Assembly (NCBI RefSeq): GCF_010614805.1
Contig: NZ_JAAFZC010000001.1
Span: 2,582,001 to 2,646,000 of the forward strand
Direction: 5' to 3'
Length of the DNA: 64,000 nt
Source: Pseudooceanicola aestuarii
GTDB taxonomy: Bacteria > Pseudomonadota > Alphaproteobacteria > Rhodobacterales > Rhodobacteraceae
The notes beneath the pieces are model-generated. The model was not told the DNA's origin. It saw only the letters and a list, made by a program, of their open reading frames with translations, and did no database searches. Below are positions 17,946-25,104 of the stretch, in pieces. Numbering within the stretch: position 1 is the stretch's first letter; the number at the start of each line of letters is the position of its first letter. A program made the translations under genes and the position numbers.

Positions 17946-18171
17946 TCCCACCCCGCTGAAGGCGTTCGAGCCGTTTACCTGCGCGCCCGGCTTGCGGTTG
18001 GAGGCGCATGAGCGGCTGACCGATCTGCAAGTCGCGGCGATGAACGCGCGCCTGGCCCGGATCGAGGAAATGATCGCGCGGCTGGACCGGCGCCTGTGGC
18101 TGGCGGTCTACGGCATCGTCGGGGTGATCCTGGCGCAGGCGTTTCAATCGCTGATCGGACAATTGCCCTGA
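17938..18171 (+). CDS. GTA g3.5, small conserved protein with one membrane segment
   Basis: A 77-residue protein starting inside the portal gene. The middle (DLQVAAMNARLARIEEMIARL) is helical and coiled-coil-like; the C-terminus (LWLAVYGIVGVILAQAFQSL) is hydrophobic and likely membrane-spanning. Position matches the small g3.5 gene of Rhodobacter GTA clusters, whose function is not established to my knowledge. Confidence 0.8.
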   Translation: MADPTPLKAFEPFTCAPGLRLEAHERLTDLQVAAMNARLARIEEMIARLDRRLWLAVYGIVGVILAQAFQSLIGQLP

Positions 18172-18186
18172 GCGAAGGAGAACGGG

Positions 18187-18786
18187 ATGGATGTGATGAC
18201 CTCGGAACTGGAGACGAAATTCTGCCGGCCTGAGCAGGCGCTTACCCTGTCGGACGGGCTGGAGATTGCGGGCTATGCCTCTCGGTTCGGCGTGGCGGAC
18301 CAGGGCGGCGACCGCGTGGCACCGGGGGCCTATGCGGCCTCTCTCGCCGCGCTGAAGGCTGAGGGGCGGCGGGTAAAGATGTTGTGGCAGCATGACCCCG
18401 CACAGCCGATCGGAATCTGGGAGGAGATGCGTGAGGATGCGACCGGGCTGTGGGTGCGCGGGCGGCTGTTGGAGCAGGTGACCCGGGGCCGGGAGGCCGC
18501 CGCGCTGATCGGGGCCGGGGCGATCGACGGGCTGTCCATCGGCTACCGCACCCGCCGGGCCACCAAAGCCGAGAGCGGTGGGCGACTGCTGACTGAGCTG
18601 GAGCTGTGGGAGGTGTCGTTGGTGACGTTCCCGATGTTGCCGACAGCCCGCGTGGCCGGCAAGTCCGGCACCGTGGCCGAGGCAGATCCTGGAATGCGCC
18701 AGTTGGCACAGGCGATCCGCCGGGCGGGGGCGGCGCTGCGCCCGACCACGGCTGTGCCCGAACAGAGCCATAGGAGGAGGAACTAA
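18187..18786 (+). CDS. GTA g4, prohead protease (HK97 U35 type)
   Basis: A 199-residue capsid maturation protease. GYASRFGVADQGGDRV, LWQHDPAQPIG (His69) and GLSIGY (Ser117) are the expected catalytic-site segments, followed by ELWEVSLVTFPM. It cleaves the capsid protein's N-terminal scaffold region during head assembly. GAAGGAGAA precedes the start. Its TAA stop overlaps the ATG of the capsid gene (TAATG), coupling the two. Confidence 0.93.
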   Translation: MDVMTSELETKFCRPEQALTLSDGLEIAGYASRFGVADQGGDRVAPGAYAASLAALKAEGRRVKMLWQHDPAQPIGIWEEMREDATGLWVRGRLLEQVTRGREAAALIGAGAIDGLSIGYRTRRATKAESGGRLLTELELWEVSLVTFPMLPTARVAGKSGTVAEADPGMRQLAQAIRRAGAALRPTTAVPEQSHRRRN

Positions 18787-19973
18787 TGGGAACGATACAG
18801 AGGCCGGACCAGACCGGGGCAGTGATGTCACCGGTCAGGGAGGTTGCGGATGCCGTCGCAGAATTCATGATCAAATTCAATGGGTTTCGCGACGATCTTG
18901 AAGCAAGACTTGAACAGCAGGAAACCAAGATGACCAAGATTGACCGGAGATATCACAGCGCCGCGCGCCCCGTTCTCGCCAGCGCCGCGGAAACCTCGGC
19001 GCCGCATCTGAAGGCCTTTGGCGCCTATCTGCGCACGGGCTGCGACGACGGGCTGCGAGGGCTGGAGCTGGAGGGCAAGGCGATGTCCACGGCGGTGGCG
19101 GGCGACGGTGGCTACCTGGTCGATCCGCAGACTGCGGACAGCATCCACGCGGTCCTGAAAAGCACCGCGTCCATCCGCCAGATCGCCAATGTGGTGCATG
19201 TGGAGGGGACATCGTTCGACGTGTTGATCGACACGACGGATGTCAGCGCGGGCTGGAACGACGAAAGCAACGTGGCCGAAACCGCGACGCCGACCATCGA
19301 CCGGATTTCCATCCCGCTGTTCGAATTGTCGGCCATGCCCAAAGCCTCGCAACGGTTGCTGGACGACAGCGCCTTCGACATCGAGGGGTGGCTGGCGGAG
19401 CGCATCGCGGACAAGTTCGCCCGTTCGGAGGCGGCGGCCTTCATCTCGGGGGACGGGGTGGACAAGCCGACGGGCTTTCTGACGCATCCCCAGGTCGCCA
19501 ATGCGTCCTGGGCGTGGAATTCGCTGGGCTACGTCGTCAGCGGTGCCTCGGGCGGGTGGGATCCCACCGATCCGGGCGATGCCATCATCGATCTGGTCTA
19601 CGCGCTGGAGGCCCGCTATCGCGCCAATGCGAGTTTCGTGATGAACTCGCGGACCGCCGGGGCGGTGCGCAAGCTGAAGGACAACGACGGGCGGTTCCTG
19701 TGGGCCGATGGCTTGGCGGCGGGCGAACCGGCGCGGCTGATGGGCTACGCGGTGCTGATTTCCGAGGACATGCCGGATATCGCGGCGGATGCGGCGGCGA
19801 TCGCCTTTGGCGATTTCCACGCCGGTTACACGGTGGCGGAACGGCCGGACCTGCGGGTGTTGCGCGATCCGTTCAGCGCCAAGCCGCACGTGTTGTTCTA
19901 CGCGACCAAGCGGGTGGGCGGCGATGTCAGCGATTTCGCGGCGATCAAGCTGCTGAAATTCGCCGCTTCCTGA
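18786..19973 (+). CDS. GTA g5, major capsid protein (HK97 fold)
   Basis: A 395-residue protein. The N-terminal 70 residues (including EFMIKFNGFRDDLEARLEQQ) form a helical scaffold or delta domain expected to be removed by g4. The mature part has the phage capsid family pattern: GGYLVDPQTADSIHAVLKS, ETATPTIDRISIPLFELSAM, DNDGRFLWADGLAAGEPARL, MGYAVLISEDMPDIA and the C-terminal YATKRVGGDVSDFAAIKLLK. It forms the GTA head shell. A 145-bp structured gap follows. Confidence 0.95.
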   Translation: MGTIQRPDQTGAVMSPVREVADAVAEFMIKFNGFRDDLEARLEQQETKMTKIDRRYHSAARPVLASAAETSAPHLKAFGAYLRTGCDDGLRGLELEGKAMSTAVAGDGGYLVDPQTADSIHAVLKSTASIRQIANVVHVEGTSFDVLIDTTDVSAGWNDESNVAETATPTIDRISIPLFELSAMPKASQRLLDDSAFDIEGWLAERIADKFARSEAAAFISGDGVDKPTGFLTHPQVANASWAWNSLGYVVSGASGGWDPTDPGDAIIDLVYALEARYRANASFVMNSRTAGAVRKLKDNDGRFLWADGLAAGEPARLMGYAVLISEDMPDIAADAAAIAFGDFHAGYTVAERPDLRVLRDPFSAKPHVLFYATKRVGGDVSDFAAIKLLKFAAS

Positions 19974-20013
19974 GGGGGTGGCGGGTCGGCCGGGCCATGA
20001 GGTCCGGCCGGGT

Positions 20014-20084
20014 GCGTGTCATGTTCCCGCGTTGTCCAGCTGCTCCCTTCGTCCGAGCAACGTGGCGTGACACGCGCCGAAGGG
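20014..20084 (+). other. Structured interval between capsid gene and g6
   Basis: The gap after the capsid gene holds GCGTGTCA (20014-20021) inverted to TGACACGC (20068-20075), inner TGCTC/GAGCA (20041-20045/20055-20059), and competing CCCTTCG/CGAAGGG (20045-20051/20078-20084). No T-run. Mutually exclusive stems suggest an RNA processing or partial-stop element that lowers expression after the abundant capsid protein. Confidence 0.4.
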
Positions 20085-20118
20085 ACGCAAGCGCAGCGTG
20101 AAGATCGGAGGCCAAGAT

Positions 20119-20718
20119 ATGATGTTGACGGAAACCACCCGCGTGCCGCTGGCAGTGCTTCCCCTGGAACGGCTCAAGTCGCAATTGCGACTGGGCACGG
20201 GGTTCGCCGCGGAGGATTTGCAGGACGATCTGCTGGAGGGCTTCTTGAGGGCGGCGCTGGCGGCGGTGGAGGCGCGGATCTCCAAGGCGTTGATCCTGCG
20301 GGACTTTACTTTGCAGGTGACAGCGTGGCGCGACCCCGCTGGCCAGGCGTTGCCCCTGGCCCCGGTGCAGGAGGTCACGGCGTTGCGGTTGGTCGACGCG
20401 ACCGGGGCGGAACAGGTGGTCGCGGCTGAGCGCTACCGGCTGATCCACGACCGCCACATGCCGGTGCTGGCCCCGCGCGCCGCCGGGTTGCCTGCGATCC
20501 CGACGCAGGGGCGCGCCGAGATCTCCCTGCGCGCCGGGCTGGGCGCGGTCTGGTCCGATCTGCCCGGCGACCTGGGCCAGGCGGTGATGCTGCTGGCGGC
20601 GCATTACTACGAATACCGCAACGAGACGGCGTTGGGCGAGGGTTGCATGCCTTTTGGGACTTCGGCGTTGATCGAGAAATACCGCCCACTGCGGGTGGGT
20701 TTCGGAGCGGGCGCATGA
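20119..20718 (+). CDS. GTA g6, head-tail connector (adaptor) protein
   Basis: About 199 residues from MMLTETTRVPLAVLPLERLK; GGAGG lies eight bases before 20119, so the ATG at 20098 is not used. The helical N-terminus (DDLLEGFLRAALAAVEARIS) and LLAAHYYEYRNE near the C-terminus fit head-tail connector proteins of the gp6-like family, which dock under the portal. The stop overlaps the g7 start (ATGA). Confidence 0.85.
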   Translation: MMLTETTRVPLAVLPLERLKSQLRLGTGFAAEDLQDDLLEGFLRAALAAVEARISKALILRDFTLQVTAWRDPAGQALPLAPVQEVTALRLVDATGAEQVVAAERYRLIHDRHMPVLAPRAAGLPAIPTQGRAEISLRAGLGAVWSDLPGDLGQAVMLLAAHYYEYRNETALGEGCMPFGTSALIEKYRPLRVGFGAGA

Positions 20719-21050
20719 TCCCGCGTCTGAACCGCCGGCTGGAACTCCAGGTGCCGGTGCGGGTCGCGGATGGCGCGGGTGGCATTGTGCAGAGCTGGGC
20801 GGCGCGGGGCACCCATTGGGCGGAGATCACGCCGCGCACGGCCCGCCCGATGGAGAAGGGCGCCGCCGGGATCTATCGCCAGGGGTTGAAAATCACCCTG
20901 CGGGCGGTGCCGCACGGATCGCCGGGACGGCCGCGCCCCGGACACCGGTTTGCCGAGGGCGCCCGGATCTACGCGGTGGAGGGCGTGGCGGAGAGCGACC
21001 CCGACGGTCGGCACCTGGTCTGTTTCGCGGTGGAGGAGGTCGCAGGATGA
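20715..21050 (+). CDS. GTA g7, head closure/stopper protein
   Basis: A 111-residue protein starting MIPRLNRRLELQVPVRVADG. The beta-rich sequence with WAEITPRTARP and ITLRAVPHG fits the phage head-tail joining family (SPP1 gp16-like). Overlaps g6 and g8 by ATGA junctions, as in other GTA clusters. Identity rests on both sequence character and fixed gene order. Confidence 0.85.
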   Translation: MIPRLNRRLELQVPVRVADGAGGIVQSWAARGTHWAEITPRTARPMEKGAAGIYRQGLKITLRAVPHGSPGRPRPGHRFAEGARIYAVEGVAESDPDGRHLVCFAVEEVAG

Positions 21051-21457
21051 GCTATGCCCTGGCTAGTGGTTTGCAAGAGGCTGTTTTCACGAGGCTTTCA
21101 GGCGATGCGGCGGTCGCGGCCCTGACGGAGGGGAAAATCTTTGACGCCCCGCCCACCGGGCACCCGCCACCGACTTATGTCGCGCTTGGCCCGGAAAGGG
21201 TCCGCGATCGGTCGGACAAGGGCGGGGCAGGCGCAGTGCATGATTTCACCGTCTCGGTGGTGACCACCGCAGCCGGGTTCCGCGCCGCCAAGGAGATCGC
21301 GGGCGCGTTGTGCGATGCGCTGTCCGGGCCGGTCCCGGAGATGTCACGCGGCTACGTCGTGGCCCTGAACTTTCGCCGGGCGCGGGCACGGCGGGACGAA
21401 GCCGGGCAGTTGCGCCGGATCGACCTGGAATTCCGCGCCTTCGTGCAGGACGACTGA
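21047..21457 (+). CDS. GTA g8, tail terminator protein
   Basis: A 136-residue protein starting MSYALASGLQEAVFTRLSGD. The mixed alpha/beta pattern with the TYVALGPERVRDRSDKGGAG segment and C-terminal LRRIDLEFRAFVQ matches the DUF3168-type tail-completion proteins found between g7 and the major tail gene. Overlaps g7 by 4 bp. Confidence 0.85.
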   Translation: MSYALASGLQEAVFTRLSGDAAVAALTEGKIFDAPPTGHPPPTYVALGPERVRDRSDKGGAGAVHDFTVSVVTTAAGFRAAKEIAGALCDALSGPVPEMSRGYVVALNFRRARARRDEAGQLRRIDLEFRAFVQDD

Positions 21458-21481
21458 ACTCAATCCGAAAGGAGGTCCGCG

Positions 21482-21895
21482 ATGGCGGCCCAGAACGGCA
21501 AGGATCTGTTGATCAAGGTGGACATGACCGACAGCGGTCAGTTCGAAACGCTGGCAGGGCTGCGCGCGACGCGGCTGAGCTTTAACGCTGAAAGTGTCGA
21601 TGTGACGTCTTTGGACAGCCAGAACGGGTGGCGGGAGCTGCTGGCGGGGGCGGGCATGCGGTCGGCTGCGATATCCGGGGCGGGGGTGTTCAAGGACGCG
21701 GGCAGCGACGAACGCGCGCGGCAGATCTTCTTTGACGGGGAAGTGCCTGATTTTCAGGTTGTCATCCCCGGGTTCGGGATCGTGGAGGGGCCATTCCAGG
21801 TGACTGCCATCGAATATGCGGGTGCCCATGACGGAGAGGCGACCTATGAGCTGTCGCTGGCCTCGGCCGGGGCGCTGAGCTTCACGGCGATCTGA
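21482..21895 (+). CDS. GTA g9, major tail tube protein
   Basis: A 137-residue protein with AAGGAGG upstream. GKDLLIKVDMTDSGQFETLA near the start, VDVTSLDSQNGWRELL and the C-terminal GEATYELSLASAGALSF are typical of the TP901-1-like major tail family that stacks as hexamers to form the tail tube. The stop shares a base with the g10 start. Confidence 0.92.
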   Translation: MAAQNGKDLLIKVDMTDSGQFETLAGLRATRLSFNAESVDVTSLDSQNGWRELLAGAGMRSAAISGAGVFKDAGSDERARQIFFDGEVPDFQVVIPGFGIVEGPFQVTAIEYAGAHDGEATYELSLASAGALSFTAI

Positions 21896-22221
21896 TGGCG
21901 AACCCCTGGGCCGGAGAGGTCGCGATCGTTGTGAACGGCAAGCGGCGGGTGATGAAGCTGACGCTGGGCGCTCTGGCGGAGCTGGAAGCGGGGCTGGGCG
22001 AAGATAGCCTGGTCGCGCTGGTGGAGCGGTTCGAGACCGGTGCGTTCGCGGCCGGCGACATCCTGGCATTGCTGGTTGCAGGATTGCGGGGTGGCGGCTG
22101 GCAGGGCCGGACGGAGGATCTGCTGTCGGCCGAAATCGAGGGCGGCCCGGTGGAGGCAGCCCGGCGGGCGGGGGAGTTGCTGGCCCGGGCCTTCGCCCTG
22201 CCGGAGCAGGCAGGGGGATGA
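21895..22221 (+). CDS. GTA g10, gene transfer agent family / tail assembly chaperone-like protein
   Basis: A 108-residue protein starting MANPWAGEVAIVVNGKRRVM. The small helical protein with LTLGALAELEAGLGEDSLVA is the conserved GTA gp10-like family found between the tail tube and tape measure, where phages encode tail chaperones. Overlaps g10.1 (ATGA). In siphophages this pair is made by frameshifting; here two separate overlapping frames are used. Confidence 0.85.
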   Translation: MANPWAGEVAIVVNGKRRVMKLTLGALAELEAGLGEDSLVALVERFETGAFAAGDILALLVAGLRGGGWQGRTEDLLSAEIEGGPVEAARRAGELLARAFALPEQAGG

Positions 22222-22454
22222 CCGGGTTCGACTGGCCGGGGCTGATGCGCGCAGGGATGCAGACCCTGGGGCTGAACCCGGCGCGGTTCTGGGCGCTGAC
22301 CCCGGCGGAACTGCGGCTGCTGCTGGGCGCGGGCGCGCCGTCTGCGGCGATGGGGCGCGATCGGTTGGAGGAGATGCTGGCCCGGTTCCCCGACGCGGCC
22401 ACCGCCGGAGCCGCGCGGGATGCGGGAAACACGAAAGGATCCGAGGATGGATGA
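22218..22454 (+). CDS. GTA g10.1, small tail assembly chaperone
   Basis: A 78-residue protein starting MTGFDWPGLMRAGMQTLGLN. The motif FWALTPAELRLLLG is diagnostic of the small phage tail assembly chaperone family (rcc01693-like) often missed by annotation. Overlaps g10 upstream and g11 downstream. Confidence 0.85.
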   Translation: MTGFDWPGLMRAGMQTLGLNPARFWALTPAELRLLLGAGAPSAAMGRDRLEEMLARFPDAATAGAARDAGNTKGSEDG

Positions 22455-23109
22455 GAATGATGCGCTGGAGGAAATGCAGGACCAGGTCGCGGGGCTGTCG
22501 CAGGGGCTGGGACAGGCAGCCGGGATGGCGGCGGGGTTCGAGGGCGAGATGCGCCGCCTGCGCGGTACCTTCGCCGAGACGGGCCGCGACATGCAGACAC
22601 TGGAACGCGGGCTGAGCCGGGGATTGCGGCGCGCGCTGGACGGGGTGCTGTTTGACGGAATGAAGGCGTCGGATGCGCTGCGCAGCGTGGCGCAATCGGT
22701 GGCCGCGACGGCCTGGTCGGCGGCGGCGAAACCGGTGACGTCGCATTTCGGCGGCATGATCGCGCAGGGCGTGGGGTCGTTGATGCAGGGGGTGTTGCCC
22801 TTTGCCCGGGGGGGAGCGTTCTCGCAGGGGCGGGTGCGGCCCTTTGCGGGGGGCGGGGTGGTGAACGGGCCGGTGCAATTCCCGATGCGCGGCGGCGTCG
22901 GAGTGATGGGCGAGGCCGGGCCGGAAGCGATCCTGCCGCTGACCCGGGGCGCCGACGGGCGGTTGGGGGTGCAGGCGGGCGGCGGTGGCCGGACAGTGAA
23001 CGTGGTGATGAACATCCGGACGCCCGATGCCGAAAGCTTCCGCCGCTCGCAAAGCCAGGTCGCCGCACAGATGAGCCGCGCCCTGTCCATGGGCCGCCGC
23101 AACCGCTGA
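22447..23109 (+). CDS. GTA g11, short tape measure protein
   Basis: About 220 residues starting MDENDALEEMQDQVAGLSQG, overlapping g10.1 by 8 bp. The N-terminal half is helical; the Gly-rich middle has the repeated FARGGAFSQGRVRPFAGGG, then MGEAGPEAILPLTRGADGRL, the typical tail tape measure C-terminal motif. Phage tape measures are often over 600 residues; this short one fits the short tail of GTA particles. Confidence 0.9.
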   Translation: MDENDALEEMQDQVAGLSQGLGQAAGMAAGFEGEMRRLRGTFAETGRDMQTLERGLSRGLRRALDGVLFDGMKASDALRSVAQSVAATAWSAAAKPVTSHFGGMIAQGVGSLMQGVLPFARGGAFSQGRVRPFAGGGVVNGPVQFPMRGGVGVMGEAGPEAILPLTRGADGRLGVQAGGGGRTVNVVMNIRTPDAESFRRSQSQVAAQMSRALSMGRRNR

Positions 23110-23126
23110 CATGAAGGGATCACCAG

Positions 23127-23768
23127 ATGAGCACGAGCACTTTTCACGAAACCCGGTTTCCCGCGACGCTGAGCTTTGGCTCTTCCGGGGGGCCGGAGCG
23201 GCGCACCGATATCGTCACGCTGGCCAATGGCTTCGAGGAGCGCAACTCCCCCTGGGCCCATTCGCGGCGGCGGTATGATGCCGGGGTGGCGCTGCGGTCT
23301 CTGGACGATATCGAGGTGCTGATCGCCTTTTTCGAGGCCCGGCGCGGCCAGATGCACGGGTTCCGGTGGAAGGATTGGTCGGATTGCAAATCCTGTCTGC
23401 CTTCGGCGCAGGTCAGTTTTCGCGACCAGGTGATCGCGATCGGCGACGGGGTGACGGATGTCTGGCCTCTCGCCAAGACCTACCGGTCCGGGCTGCAAGG
23501 CTATACCCGCCCGATCACCAAGCCGGTGGCCGGCAGCGTGCGGGTCGGCGTGGCGGAGGATGCGCTGGTCGCGGGGCTGCATTACGAGGTCGACATCACC
23601 ACCGGGCTGGTCACCTTTGCCGAGGCGCCGAAAGAGGGGATGGAGGTCACCGCCGGGTTCGAGTTCGACGTGCCGGTGCGATTCGATACCGACCGGCTGG
23701 CGACATCGGTGGCGGCCTTCCGGGCGGGTGACGTGCCCAGCGTGCCGGTGGTCGAGGTGCGGATCTGA
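23127..23768 (+). CDS. GTA g12, distal tail protein (DUF2460 family)
   Basis: A 213-residue protein. FHETRFPATLSFGSSGGPER at the start, RRRYDAGVALRSLDDIEVLI and FRWKDWSDCKSC are conserved in the DUF2460/TIGR02217 GTA family. It forms the baseplate ring at the tail tip. Overlaps g13 by 1 bp. Confidence 0.92.
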   Translation: MSTSTFHETRFPATLSFGSSGGPERRTDIVTLANGFEERNSPWAHSRRRYDAGVALRSLDDIEVLIAFFEARRGQMHGFRWKDWSDCKSCLPSAQVSFRDQVIAIGDGVTDVWPLAKTYRSGLQGYTRPITKPVAGSVRVGVAEDALVAGLHYEVDITTGLVTFAEAPKEGMEVTAGFEFDVPVRFDTDRLATSVAAFRAGDVPSVPVVEVRI

Positions 23769-24652
23769 TGGGCTTTGACACGGAGCTGGCGCGGCACCTG
23801 GCCACGGGCGTCACGACATTGTGCCATGCCTGGGAGATCCGGCGGCGGGACGGGCAGGTGCTGGGTTTTACCGATCATGACCGGGATCTGCGGTTCGGCG
23901 GAGTGACCTTTCACGCCGACAGCGGGCTGAGCGCGATGGCGTTGCAGCAGGGCACGGGCCTTGCGGTGGACAACACGGAGGCCTCCGGCGCGCTGAGCCA
24001 TGCCGCTCTGACCGAGGCCGATATCGACGCGGGTCGGCTGGACGGGGCCGGAGTGACGGCCTGGCTGGTCAACTGGGCGGCGCCCAAGGCGCGGCAACTG
24101 GTGTTTCGTGGCACGCTGGGCGAGGTGCAGCGCGCGGATGGCGCGTTCCGGGCGGAATTGCGCGGGCTGACAGAGGCGCTGAACCAGCCGACCGGGCGCG
24201 TATTCCAGAAGCCTTGCGGCGCGGTTCTGGGGGATGCGGCCTGCGGGGTGGATCTGGGCGATCCAGAGCTGACGGTCGTTGCGGCGCCCGTGGCGGTGGA
24301 GGGCGCGCAAAGGTTGGTCTTTGCCGGGCTGGAGGCGCCGGAGGGCTGGTTCGCGCGCGGCCGGGTGGAGGTCCGGGCGGGACCGGCGGCCGGATTGACA
24401 GGGCTGGTGCAATGGGATCGGGCGGAACCTGCGGGGCGGGTGCTGACCCTTTGGACGCCCCTGCCGGTCGCACCGCAGCCCGGCACGGCGCTGCGGTTGA
24501 TCGCGGGCTGCGACAAGCGGTTCGGCACCTGCGGGGAGAAATTCGACAATGCGCTGAATTTTCAGGGGTTTCCGGACATTCCAGGTGATGATTGGCTGAC
24601 CGTCCTGCCGGTCCAATCCGGCGAGACCGATGGCGGGAGCCGTCGAACATGA
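23768..24652 (+). CDS. GTA g13, baseplate hub protein (DUF2163/BR0599 family)
   Basis: A 294-residue protein starting MGFDTELARHLATGVTTLCH. LGFTDHDRDLRFGGVTFHAD, GRVFQKPCGAVLGDAACGVD and CDKRFGTCGEKFDNALNFQG are hallmark segments of the phage BR0599 hub family. Conserved Cys residues in the second and third segments bind an iron-sulfur cluster in the R. capsulatus GTA hub as I recall. Overlaps g14 by 4 bp. Confidence 0.92.
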   Translation: MGFDTELARHLATGVTTLCHAWEIRRRDGQVLGFTDHDRDLRFGGVTFHADSGLSAMALQQGTGLAVDNTEASGALSHAALTEADIDAGRLDGAGVTAWLVNWAAPKARQLVFRGTLGEVQRADGAFRAELRGLTEALNQPTGRVFQKPCGAVLGDAACGVDLGDPELTVVAAPVAVEGAQRLVFAGLEAPEGWFARGRVEVRAGPAAGLTGLVQWDRAEPAGRVLTLWTPLPVAPQPGTALRLIAGCDKRFGTCGEKFDNALNFQGFPDIPGDDWLTVLPVQSGETDGGSRRT

Positions 24653-25104
24653 GCGCGCCGCAGGTGGTACGCGCCGCACGGGGGTGGATCGGCACACCTT
24701 ATGTGCATCAGGCCTCGGCCCGGGGGGCGGGGGCGGATTGCCTGGGTCTTTTGCGCGGGGTCTGGCGGGAGGTTCTGGGGGCGGAGCCCGAGCCGATCCC
24801 ACCCTACACGCCGGATTGGGCAGAGCCGCAGCGCGACGAACGGTTGTGGCGGGCGGCGCGGCGGCATCTGCGCGAAAAGCCGTTGTTGCAGGCGGCGGCG
24901 GGCGATGTGCTGTTGTTTCGCATGCGGGCGGGAAGCGTGGCAAAGCACCTTGGACTGGCGGCGCGCGTGGGCGCGGGGTCCAGCTTCGTGCATGCCTATG
25001 CCGGGCATGGCGTGGTGGAAAGCCCGTTGTCCCGGCCCTGGGCGCGGCGGATCGTGGCGCGGTTCGCCTTTCCTGAACATGTTGGCCCGAAGGAGGGGAT
25101 CTGA
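24649..25104 (+). CDS. GTA g14, NlpC/P60 peptidoglycan peptidase
   Basis: A 151-residue peptidase starting MSAPQVVRAARGWIGTPYVH. Cys31 (GADCLGLLRGVW) and His100 (VAKHLGLAARVG) form the NlpC/P60 active site, preceded by the typical W-x-GTPYVH motif. It is part of the tail tip and should cut peptide stems when the particle crosses the recipient wall. Shares its last base with the start of g15. Confidence 0.93.
   Translation: MSAPQVVRAARGWIGTPYVHQASARGAGADCLGLLRGVWREVLGAEPEPIPPYTPDWAEPQRDERLWRAARRHLREKPLLQAAAGDVLLFRMRAGSVAKHLGLAARVGAGSSFVHAYAGHGVVESPLSRPWARRIVARFAFPEHVGPKEGI

Noticed and set aside
22447..23109. Truncated tape measure gene
   Set aside because: A 220-residue tape measure is short for a phage but normal for GTA particles, and both ends of the frame overlap or abut neighbours properly.
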